DNA of 64,000 bases from NCBI GenBank assembly GCA_021777055.1, contig JAIQZO010000024.1, positions 463,625 to 527,624 on the forward strand, in the 5' to 3' direction. The position numbers were made by a program, and so were the translations under genes. Shown piece by piece: positions 56,536 through 64,000 of this stretch (position 1 is its first letter; each line of letters starts with the position of its first letter). The notes under the pieces were generated by a model. That model did not search any database. It saw only the letters and a list, made by a program, of their open reading frames with translations, and was not told the origin of the DNA. Source of the stretch: Candidatus Anammoxibacter sp. (GTDB lineage: Bacteria > Planctomycetota > Brocadiia > Brocadiales > Anammoxibacteraceae).

Positions 56536-56817
56536 AGCCTGAAAGGCTGAAATATACTAGCCCAGGGCAACGCCCTGGGAATAAGTTACAAACAGTTACC
56601 AGCCCTGTAAGGGCGAAACATACATTTACATAAGGATACGTTCCTAATATATTGGTATCAAATATAATCATTCATATAGTCTTTATGGTCGAATATAAGA
56701 AAGAGTATATTTGAATATGAATTAGCCGAATATGTTGCACCCCTTCAGGGTGCTATCCTAATGGTTACCAGAACCCAGGGCGTTGCCCTGGGCTAGTATA
56801 TTTCAGCCTTTCAGGCT
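56536..56817. repeat. MITE-like element with perfect 44-bp terminal inverted repeats
   Basis: The left arm 56536-56579 (AGCCTGAAAGGCTGAAATAT... ending GCCCTGGG) is exactly complementary to 56774-56817. Each arm itself contains two small palindromes, AGCCT-GAA-AGGCT and CCCAGGGC-AAC-GCCCTGGG. The 194-bp centre is non-coding with further hairpins (GCCCTGTAAGGGC; ACCCCTTCAGGGTG). Similar CCCAGGG hairpins lie at 51417 and 39693. Confidence 0.9.
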
Positions 56818-57376
56818 TAAAGTCTGCAAGTTATTTTTTACTGCATCGTCATGTACTATGAACATTTCTTCCTGTGTATGCCTATTTTTACGTAAAATGA
56901 AAATTACACCCTAAAGTAACAACAATTACATAGTTACATTTTTTGTTTTATTATTTTCTGAAAGGTATCAGAAAATAGATGCTATGTCAATGCGTTACAT
57001 ATAAGATATTATACCCTGATTTCATTGATCAAGCTAATGCAACACCTATGGAATATCCCAATCATAACATTCAATTCTAACTAAAACCTAGCCAAAAATA
57101 TTTGAAATATTTTGGGTTTAAGGTTCAACGTTCAACGTTTTTTTGTATCCATATTTTTAACCTCTGAACTGTGAACCATGAACTCAAAAAAAACTTTATT
57201 TTAGGCTGATTATAAAATGGTATGACTGCTTTCTATATGTAAATCGGAAACGGTTAATTAATTTGCTTTCAATCATAATTATCTCCTTTTATAACATTAG
57301 CATTACGGTTCAATTTTGAATTAGTGCCAATGGCGAACTTTAATCACAAAATTACACAGAAACATACAGATTGTTT

Positions 57377-57470
57377 ATGTAGGGTGCATTTTATACACCG
57401 CAATGAGCAGAAAGATTAATTTTGGTATCATAATAATATTGTATGTCGGTGCATAATACGCACCCTACAT
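57377..57470. repeat. 94-bp inverted repeat with ATGTAGGGTGC ends
   Basis: The left end ATGTAGGGTGCATTTTATAC and the right end GTGCATAATACGCACCCTACAT (reverse) match at about 20 of 24 positions. The motif GTAGGGTGC...GCACCCTAC is common as a short interspersed repeat in many bacteria. No coding content. A half-copy is near 33250. Confidence 0.75.
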
Positions 57471-57939
57471 TCTTATGTTTCACTCATTCTACGCCCTTTT
57501 ACAGTACAACAAACCAAAACGAAAATTCCTATACTATTTAATTAGCACAGACGGCGGACTCTTTACCATAGACTAACTTTGAATACTTTCATTGTTAGTT
57601 CAAGCCTCTGACTTGAACTAATCTAACATTAACAATACTATGTATGGTTTTGCATTTTGGACACAACCAATTGTCTGTAAACATTAATCTCTTATACTCG
57701 CAACAGAGTTGCGTTAAAGTCAGATGTGATTCAAATCTGGAGATTTGAACCAACTGGCACAACAGCCATAATCCATAACACACACAGCAGTTACACCTTA
57801 GCACCAACAAAATAACGTATTCGGCCCAAAATGAAAATTCCTATACTATCAATTTATCGCTCAGCTAAACAAGATGTCAGGAACTTTAGCCATAAAGATT
57901 ACTCATTGTAAATTCCATCAGTCTGCCTTTGTAACACTA

Positions 57940-59361
57940 CTATCTTGTTGGGCGTTCGCAGTTCTTTTCGCGATATGCATTTGTTTGGTTTTCTATCTTT
58001 ACTACTTCCACCGCCTGCTCTTTGGCACCTGCATATTTCAGACGCAAACTCGGGTAAGAAAGCCGCGCGCCAAGATTACCTAACAATCTCATTAGGCCTA
58101 TTGCACCAAGGGTAGACAAAACATATCCAAATTTTCTGTAGAACAGATTAAATAAAAGATACGGTGCTCCACGTTTCATGTCAACCGGTAGACGTCTTAG
58201 AATGTTTCTCCAAGAGTAAAAGCGGTGATAGGCCCTAAGATATCCTGCTTCAAGTTCCTTTGCCGTCATGCCTGTAGGACGGAAAACTGCACGTGATGTG
58301 TTGTAGTGGGTTAGATCATGGTCAATAATCCGGTCCTCAGACAAAAGTCGGGAATATAATGTTGTCCCGGGATAAGGAGTAAGAATGTGGGCCGTCATTG
58401 TTTCGATTTTTCGATCCATAAGCCACTGTGTTGTGCGATCAAACACTTCAGGCCCATCCTCGTCAAAGCCAAAAACCACGCTAGCATTCACCATCATGCC
58501 TCGACTGTGAATCTTTGTGACAGTACGTTCGTATTCGTCGATATGGTTCTGGTGTTTGTTCGCAATTCTAAGATTTTCCGAATTCAGGGTTTCGAATCCG
58601 ATGAACAAACTACGGCATCCGCTTGCGGCCATCTGATCAAGAATATCATCGTGCCTACCGATGTCAGCACTAACGGCAGTATGCCAGGTCAAACCTAGTG
58701 GTAGAAAGGCTTTCAGAAGTTTACGCGTAAAAGAAGGATTTGCGATGAAATTGTCATCTATGAACATGACATGTTGAGTAGGCAGAGATGCTATCTCTTG
58801 AAGAATACTAGGGATGGGTTTCATACGGTAGATTGCAGGCAAGTTTGGAGAACTGTTATAACAGAAGGAGCAGCGCCATGGGCACCCGCGCCCGATAGTC
58901 AGTGTGTTTGTATAAAGGTAGCGTTTCCTGGCAATCAAATCCCATCGTGGAATGGGAGTGAGCGAAAGGTCGGGCGGCCTTTTATTTCTGTAGATCTTTT
59001 TCAAGCATCCTAACTCTACGTCGCGTAGCAAATTCCCCCACAACTCCTCAGCTTCTCCGATCACACATGCGTCAGCATAGTTAGCGTTCTCTTCCGGACA
59101 GGTAGTGGGATATATACCACCAAACACTACAGGGACACCTCTTTGACGGTAAAAACTGGCAATATTCCAAGACCGCTTAGCACTGTCAGCCTTCACAGTT
59201 ATCCCTACAAGATCCGGACTATCCCTGAGATTCAGCCGTTCAACGTTCTCATCGGTTATTGTCACCCGATGGGACATTGGAGTCAGTGCCCCCAAAATGA
59301 GCAGAGACATTGGTGGAGCCATCTGCCTCTTGAAAGACGAATCCATCGGCCGCATGGTCAC
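57940..59361 (-). CDS. B12-binding domain radical SAM protein
   Basis: About 473 residues from a GTG at 59361. An N-terminal cobalamin-binding region (MSLLILGALTP, DSPDLVGITVKADSAKRSWN, GVPVVFGGIYPTTCPEE) precedes the radical SAM core with the cluster motif IGRGCPWRCSFCYNSS (CxxxCxxC), then VMFIDDNFIANPSFTRKLL and FIGFETLNSENLRIAN. This is the BchE/HpnJ-like type seen in lipid, hopanoid and phosphonate pathways; the substrate is unknown. The frame stays open upstream, and KSLRIKLISPKV fits the family N-terminus, so translation may begin at a CTG at 59388 behind AAGGA. Composition (about 48% GC in sampled lines) is above the window average. Confidence 0.88.
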   Translation of the reverse strand: MTMRPMDSSFKRQMAPPMSLLILGALTPMSHRVTITDENVERLNLRDSPDLVGITVKADSAKRSWNIASFYRQRGVPVVFGGIYPTTCPEENANYADACVIGEAEELWGNLLRDVELGCLKKIYRNKRPPDLSLTPIPRWDLIARKRYLYTNTLTIGRGCPWRCSFCYNSSPNLPAIYRMKPIPSILQEIASLPTQHVMFIDDNFIANPSFTRKLLKAFLPLGLTWHTAVSADIGRHDDILDQMAASGCRSLFIGFETLNSENLRIANKHQNHIDEYERTVTKIHSRGMMVNASVVFGFDEDGPEVFDRTTQWLMDRKIETMTAHILTPYPGTTLYSRLLSEDRIIDHDLTHYNTSRAVFRPTGMTAKELEAGYLRAYHRFYSWRNILRRLPVDMKRGAPYLLFNLFYRKFGYVLSTLGAIGLMRLLGNLGARLSYPSLRLKYAGAKEQAVEVVKIENQTNAYREKNCERPTR

Positions 59362-59472
59362 TTTGGGCGAAATGAGTTTGATCCGCAGAGATTTCTATCC
59401 TTAAAAAATGTTACTTGGTAGTTGCAAACTCAGGTTTCGATTCAAGCAATGCGGAGGTGCAGAAATAAAATG

Positions 59473-61836
59473 TTATCTCAAGTAACGTTTTTCCACAGGG
59501 CCTTGGAATGTTTGGATCCACTCCGGGCGTGAAGGAAGATTACCGCTGTATATTTTCTCTTGCCACTCTTCATCTGTCAGTCGATTCTTCGCATCTTGGT
59601 GAAACTCATAATATGAATAAATCGGACCGACATAAACCCTTTTATTCTTCTCGTTATCAATTGCAATTACACAGAAATTAACATCTCCAACGCCCACTTC
59701 TAACGCTTTTCCTGTATTGGGATCAGTGTGCACGTCAGCAATTGTCGGATCCCAATCACTTGCAAGCAACCCTCCGTGGCGCCCTCGGTTATAAAACAGA
59801 TTGCAGTACCATCCATCATATTGTGGGGGGCCACTCCCTCCGCCCCTAATATCAATAGTCTTTTTTATAAATTGTTTCTCTTCCTTTGTAAATCGCTTGC
59901 CTTTAAGTTCTTTTTCTGACAACTCTTCTAATTGCCCTAATGTCGCAGACATGTTTTTAAAGAATAAAATTTGCCTCTTTTGTATCTCTTTTAATAATTT
60001 ATCTTGTTTTTTGTCATTAGATGAATAGTCCGCTGCTTCAAATAGTTGTGCGGACTTATCCGCAAAGTACTTAATTCCTGCATAAAAATTGGGATAGGGC
60101 TCTATATATCCTGTGGGATATTCACAGCCCAAACTTGCAGAATAAGACTGTTTTGAATAGAGAATTGTATCGTGTCGCAACTCGGACCATGAAGCCAACT
60201 GGGTTTGCAGTTGTTTCATTTGCCACGTTTTACTAGACATAACTTCCGGAAAATTCTTATGATTTGTCATGTCATCATCAATAGTTCTGAGGCTATGCAG
60301 CCAGAGGTTATATAAGTTTTGTTTCCAGAATCCTGGCAACTGTTTTTTTACAAACTCAGAACACGCAAATAAATTAGCGCTATAATTCCATTTCTTAAGT
60401 TCTCCACTTAAAAGAGAAACAGCTTCATTATTCCCCAAAGCGGCCATCACATCCAAACCCATTGGCATATATCGTTCTACTTTTTTATTCTTAGAAATGA
60501 TAGAATCAAAAACTACCTGCGATAGAAGAAATGAATCAATCACAAACCGCTGCCCGAACATTTGAAAAAGTGAAGGGGGCGGTACTTTAATAGTGTCATT
60601 TTTATTTGACAGAACAAGTTGGGAACGTATACGTTGATTAGCAAATTTATTTGATTCAACTGTATTCCTCACTCTTTTCAAATCTTGATCTCTTTCAACA
60701 TTACTAAGATTGTTTATATTGTTCTCTTTAATAACCTCAACCATAGTAAAAGGAGATAAGTTATCACTTTCTCCAACCATAAACGTGATAATATCGTCTA
60801 TGGCTTTAAGTTGTTCCATACTTTTAGTATCAACCAATGTCGAAGTTAAGAGAATTGCATCTCTTAATTCTCTATCAGCCTGCAAAGAACCTGCAGGTTT
60901 TTGCGGCATAATATTCCACCCGCAATCTGCACGTCCCAGCCACATCATGCAACGAAAATAACGCTGCAATTTAATACTCTTTGTATAGTGGCCACGCGGT
61001 TTGAATTGAGAATAATCAACATAACGTTTATCACCATAAACATATGTTGCAGACTCTCCTCCAGGAAACTGAAGAACTAGAGATGCGACTAAATTAAGGA
61101 TCTCCAACACTTTCTCATCCTGTGCAAACTTTGAATGCACTAGCAACTTTCCATTCCACAGACCTTGCACAACATCTCTCAATCCGAACTTAGCAGCTGT
61201 ATCATCTTTCTCTGCTTTCTTTATTTTTGCTCCAGCGCCAGCCAATAAGTTACGAGCAACTGTTAAATAGAGATCAACATCTTTAAAATGTTTAGAAAGT
61301 AAGGTGTTTGTATACCTGGCAGATTTGGTAAAAACTTCACTATGTACCTTTGATAGTATCTCTTCAATTTGATAAGTAAAATAAGTCTCTTCTAATTCCT
61401 TAAGAATCTCATCATAGCTACGGTGCATAGCGTGAAGAATAGAATCCGTTGTAATAAATACAGGTAAATCTCTTGTATAAATGGCAAAATAAGCAGATCC
61501 GAAACTATTTCGTTGATCATGGTCAACAGAGACAAACCCGTTTCGTTTAAATATCTTAATCTCTTTTTTATTCAATTGCATCTTCTCTGTAACGGAATCA
61601 TAGAATTTGATTGACGTGGGATCAAATGTCAATCTATCATTATATACGCGCTTAGGAATCCTGGTTTTCAACTGTTCATAAGTCATACCCTCATATTCAG
61701 ACAAAATTTGTTTGAAAACCTGGTTTTCATACGATTTATTAACTTTTTTTTGTTTATTCTCATCAGCAGAAATAGTAATTGAAAATATTGAAGCGATGAA
61801 ACATAGCAAAAAATATTTAAACTTTTTAATCATCAT
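59473..61836 (-). CDS. DUF3160 exported protein
   Basis: A 787-residue protein with a signal peptide (FKYFLLCFIASIFSITISA). It is a DUF3160 protein: FYDSVTEKMQLNKKEIKIFK, FAIYTRDLPVFITTDSILHA, DEILKELEETYF, GDKRYVDYSQFKPRGHYTKS, and the C-terminal WYCNLFYNRGRHG, DPTIADVHTDPNTG, YSYYEFHQDAKNRLTDEEW. The function is not known; members are extracellular and common in planctomycetes, archaea and Bacteroidetes. The IS4 element has landed 36 nt upstream of its start, so native transcription may be altered. Confidence 0.85.
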   Translation of the reverse strand: MMIKKFKYFLLCFIASIFSITISADENKQKKVNKSYENQVFKQILSEYEGMTYEQLKTRIPKRVYNDRLTFDPTSIKFYDSVTEKMQLNKKEIKIFKRNGFVSVDHDQRNSFGSAYFAIYTRDLPVFITTDSILHAMHRSYDEILKELEETYFTYQIEEILSKVHSEVFTKSARYTNTLLSKHFKDVDLYLTVARNLLAGAGAKIKKAEKDDTAAKFGLRDVVQGLWNGKLLVHSKFAQDEKVLEILNLVASLVLQFPGGESATYVYGDKRYVDYSQFKPRGHYTKSIKLQRYFRCMMWLGRADCGWNIMPQKPAGSLQADRELRDAILLTSTLVDTKSMEQLKAIDDIITFMVGESDNLSPFTMVEVIKENNINNLSNVERDQDLKRVRNTVESNKFANQRIRSQLVLSNKNDTIKVPPPSLFQMFGQRFVIDSFLLSQVVFDSIISKNKKVERYMPMGLDVMAALGNNEAVSLLSGELKKWNYSANLFACSEFVKKQLPGFWKQNLYNLWLHSLRTIDDDMTNHKNFPEVMSSKTWQMKQLQTQLASWSELRHDTILYSKQSYSASLGCEYPTGYIEPYPNFYAGIKYFADKSAQLFEAADYSSNDKKQDKLLKEIQKRQILFFKNMSATLGQLEELSEKELKGKRFTKEEKQFIKKTIDIRGGGSGPPQYDGWYCNLFYNRGRHGGLLASDWDPTIADVHTDPNTGKALEVGVGDVNFCVIAIDNEKNKRVYVGPIYSYYEFHQDAKNRLTDEEWQEKIYSGNLPSRPEWIQTFQGPVEKRYLR

Positions 61837-61871
61837 CAGAGATCTCGTCCTTTCAAAAATGTTATAAATAT

Positions 61872-63184
61872 CAGCGTTGTCCGGTTAGGGATTTGCATGT
61901 ATAAAGTTTAGTAAATATTTTTAAAAATCTTCATTTTTTAGTTGACTTTTCGAAACAAAGCATCTCGGCGAAAATCGTTATAAAACCTTATTTATCTAGG
62001 AGTTATAACGATGCCGTATACTTTTGACCTACTAAAATCACGGAAATCACAATCTTTCATTGAACTATGGGGTCCAGCTAAAAATATTATTCCAGTTACG
62101 CCTCTTCTTGAGGCTAAAGGCAACAGAGAGTTACAAATGAATTTTGAAGAACAATTAAAAGCATTAGTTTTCTATCATCTAGAAGAGCACACCTCAGGTC
62201 GACACCTTCTTCAGGTACTTGAAGAAGATGATTTTGCTAGAAGTGAAATAGCTCCTCCTGGCGGTATAAAGAAAAGCAGCTTCTTTGAAGCTATAAACAG
62301 CCGAGGGCTAGATCAGCTAATGTATGTTTTTCAAAACCTTCAAGTCCAAGCAGCTCAAATTCTACCAAATGAATATGCTAAACTTGGTGAACTCATATCT
62401 ATAGATGGATCACTAATTGATGCTGTCTTTTCTATGTACTGGGCTGATTACAGATACGGTTCAAAAAAAGCAAAGGCTCATTTTGGTTTTGATATTAATC
62501 GCTCCATTCCGTCAAAGATATTTTTGACTGATGGCAAAGGGGATGAACGCCCTTTTGTTAGCCAGATACTCTCTCCCGGTCAAACTGGGATCATGGACAG
62601 AGGTTACCAGTGCCATAAAGATTTTGATACTTATCAACTTGAAGGAAAACATTTTGTATGTCGAATCAAGAAATCAACAAAGAAGACAGTTATACAGACC
62701 AATTCTATGGAAACGGATTCCTTTGTTTTCTATGATGCTATTGTTTTACTTGGTTTGCCCAATGTGAGTCAAACTCAAAAGCCGGTTCGCCTAGTCGGAT
62801 ACCGTGCAGAGGGCAAAGAGTATTGGATCGCCACAGACCGTCATGACCTAACAGCAGAAGAGATAGCTAGTATCTATAAGCTTCGTTGGAATATTGAAAT
62901 ATTCTTCGGCTGGTGGAAACGGCACCTCAAAGTTTATCACCTTATCGCAAGGTCACAATATGGTTTAATGGTGCAACTACTTGCCGGATTAATTACATAC
63001 TTACTAATAGCTATATACTGCCACAACAATTTTAACGAAAAAGTATCTATCAAGAGAGTCAGAGAGCTCAGAATCAAGATTATAAATGAGCTTAGAGACC
63101 CTAACATTGAACCTTCAGTTGATAATAATATTAAAGAACAAAGAAAAAATCATAACTATGCAAATCCCTAACCGGACAACGCTG
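61872..63184 (+). mobile_element. IS4-family insertion sequence with target duplication
   Basis: A 1313-bp complete element. The ends are perfect 27-bp inverted repeats starting CAGCGTTGTCCGGTTAGGGA (61872-61898 and 63158-63184). It is bordered by a 9-bp direct repeat TATAAATAT (61863-61871 and 63185-63193), the duplication made on insertion. Perfect ends and intact transposase point to a recent move. Confidence 0.95.
62011..63171 (+). CDS. IS4-family transposase
   Basis: A 386-residue DDE transposase. First Asp in ISIDGSLIDAVF, second in GIMDRGYQCH, and the YREK-like Glu in YKLRWNIEIFFGWWKRHLKVYH (core YKLRWNIEIFF). The frame is complete; the stop codon TAA lies inside the right terminal repeat. 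An ATCTAGGAG ribosome site precedes the ATG. Likely functional. Confidence 0.95.
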   Translation: MPYTFDLLKSRKSQSFIELWGPAKNIIPVTPLLEAKGNRELQMNFEEQLKALVFYHLEEHTSGRHLLQVLEEDDFARSEIAPPGGIKKSSFFEAINSRGLDQLMYVFQNLQVQAAQILPNEYAKLGELISIDGSLIDAVFSMYWADYRYGSKKAKAHFGFDINRSIPSKIFLTDGKGDERPFVSQILSPGQTGIMDRGYQCHKDFDTYQLEGKHFVCRIKKSTKKTVIQTNSMETDSFVFYDAIVLLGLPNVSQTQKPVRLVGYRAEGKEYWIATDRHDLTAEEIASIYKLRWNIEIFFGWWKRHLKVYHLIARSQYGLMVQLLAGLITYLLIAIYCHNNFNEKVSIKRVRELRIKIINELRDPNIEPSVDNNIKEQRKNHNYANP

Positions 63185-64000
63185 TATAAATATCAGAATT
63201 AATTTTTGACCTAATCAGCATCATAAAGCAAGGCAGCTTTGATGTACAGCTCTATGATACCCTACATCGTTCTAATGACGGGTATGATTTCTTAAGTCTT
63301 ATCCGTTGTACCTACTCAGGTGGATAGGCTGAAGGCTGAAGACTGAAGGTAAAAGCATAAAGCCTTTTTGGTTGCCAGGCTAATGGTAAAAAGCAAAAGC
63401 CACAGGGTTTTTGCCTTTAAGCTTTACCTTCAACCTTCAGCCTATCCACCTGAGTAGGTACTATTTGTTAATAAAAAGAATTTAGATTGAATGGCTACCG
63501 CCAATACAACATAGACGTTGTACTAGTTGCAGTAAATGTTAGAAATTTATGCATCTGAAGTATTTGTTTTGATTAATAATGATCGGATTCACAAAAAACT
63601 GAAGCCGCTAATAGAACACCTACAAAAGCAGCCTATCCAACAATAAACACGCCTTTTACAACAGGCATAACATTTCTCATTATAATTAATATTATCTCTC
63701 TTAATTAACAAAATCAAAATATTAGTTTACAACTAAGAATGTTAGTACAAATGAATAGTAATATGCAAGAAAAACAACATTGTCATTTTTTCTTATACAA
63801 ATACAAATTGTTTTGTATTTAGCCATAAGTAGATTCAATATTGTATCTCCAAAAGATTCATCTAAAGTGGACCCAATGTCAAGACTGATTTCTTGAATTT
63901 TTAAGCTACATATCCTGCAGTAAATATTGTTATATTTAGGTCTATTATTTGATTTGATTTCTGTGTTTCTCGTATGACGTCAATTAGCTTTTTAGTCCAA
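63185..64000. other. Intergenic region to window end
   Basis: No gene seen in either strand. It contains the inverted-repeat element at 63309-63460 and its flanks. The last 450 nt are AT-rich with short frames only. Confidence 0.5.
63309..63460. repeat. GGCTGAAG inverted-repeat element, empty copy 2
   Basis: A 152-bp copy opening TACCTACTCAGGTGGATAGG and closing with its complement; the inner part differs by an extra GACTGAAG unit from copy 1. The surrounding block 63265-63516 matches 20898-21142 in reverse orientation. Confidence 0.9.

Larger units (their letters stand above)
56348..57939. other. 1.6-kb intergenic region made mostly of repeats
   Basis: Contains the 282-bp element with 44-bp arms (56536-56817), the 94-bp inverted repeat at 57377-57470, a direct repeat pair CCAAAA-GAAAATTCCTATA at 57514 and 57826, and two hairpins between them (TTAGTTCAAG/CTTGAACTAA at 57595-57621 and TTCAAATC/GATTTGAA at about 57730). 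A 71-residue frame over the hairpins is not considered real. Confidence 0.6.

Noticed and set aside
57595..57810. 71-residue Cys-rich frame on the minus strand
   Set aside because: It overlies two inverted repeats, has no ribosome site and its cysteines follow the repeat sequence rather than a zinc motif context.
57940..59361. Ladderane lipid biosynthesis cluster around the radical SAM gene
   Set aside because: Only one radical SAM gene is present, with no fatty-acid synthesis genes beside it, so the link would be guesswork.

Overview
The window is a 64 kb piece of an AT-rich bacterial chromosome with long, repeat-filled intergenic spaces. The gene mix (groESL, scattered haem and sirohaem genes, a HemX-type membrane protein beside hemA, many sensory and efflux genes, dispersed four-helix-bundle genes, IS66 and IS4 elements) suggests a planctomycete of the anammox group, perhaps a marine 'Candidatus Scalindua'-like organism. 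That assignment is an inference from general appearance; the window has no rRNA or other decisive marker, and I found no tRNA genes.

Layout. 0-4 kb (minus): a cut-off TolC/CzcC-like outer-membrane efflux protein, a small Cys-rich exported protein, trpC and hemB. 4.3-6.3 kb (plus): groES-groEL. 6.7-10.4 kb: an HD-GYP protein, then hemA and a HemX-like gene on the minus strand. 10.6-16.8 kb: a candidate structured RNA, a PDZ lipoprotein, a DUF123/GIY-YIG protein overlapping an IscA-like protein, a zinc-ribbon protein, a UDP-glucuronate decarboxylase-like gene, a phosphomannomutase and a metallophosphoesterase. 17.9-26.4 kb (minus): a signalling block of MCP, CheW, a hybrid CheA and a REC-HD-GYP regulator. 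27-33.8 kb: parvulin isomerase, FAH-family enzyme, RCK potassium channel, a four-helix-bundle gene in its own repeat element, a LOG-like protein, an orphan efflux adaptor and a ferredoxin. 34-39.6 kb: a 943-residue secreted Calx-beta protein, a methyltransferase and a cobA-hemD fusion whose 5' end is partly duplicated 4 kb upstream. 39.9-45.4 kb: small regulatory and exported proteins. 45.7-52.1 kb: an accessory island. 52.1-56.3 kb: a MacAB-like ABC efflux operon. 57.9-63.2 kb: a B12-binding radical SAM protein, a DUF3160 protein and an intact IS4-family element.

The most interesting region is 47.7-49.6 kb (perhaps to 50.6 kb). Two attC-like recombination sites bracket single minus-strand genes. 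In both units the bases that open the unit are the exact 8-bp reverse complement of the first core of the site that closes it, which is the signature of integron gene cassettes. No integrase gene is present, an IS66 element has cut the last cassette, and one cassette gene has an in-frame stop. A DUF4160/DUF2442 pair and a broken DUF433 antitoxin-like gene lie beside the array, so this is a small, decaying accessory island.

The second theme is repeat families: (i) an inverted-repeat element (core TACCTACTCAGGTGGATAGG) in gene-carrying, empty and fragmentary copies, with the four-helix-bundle gene as cargo; (ii) a 282-bp element with perfect 44-bp terminal inverted repeats; (iii) a short GCGGC-GCCGC palindrome in at least six intergenic places; (iv) several 90-110 bp MITE-like inverted repeats. 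Together they fill most of the non-coding space.
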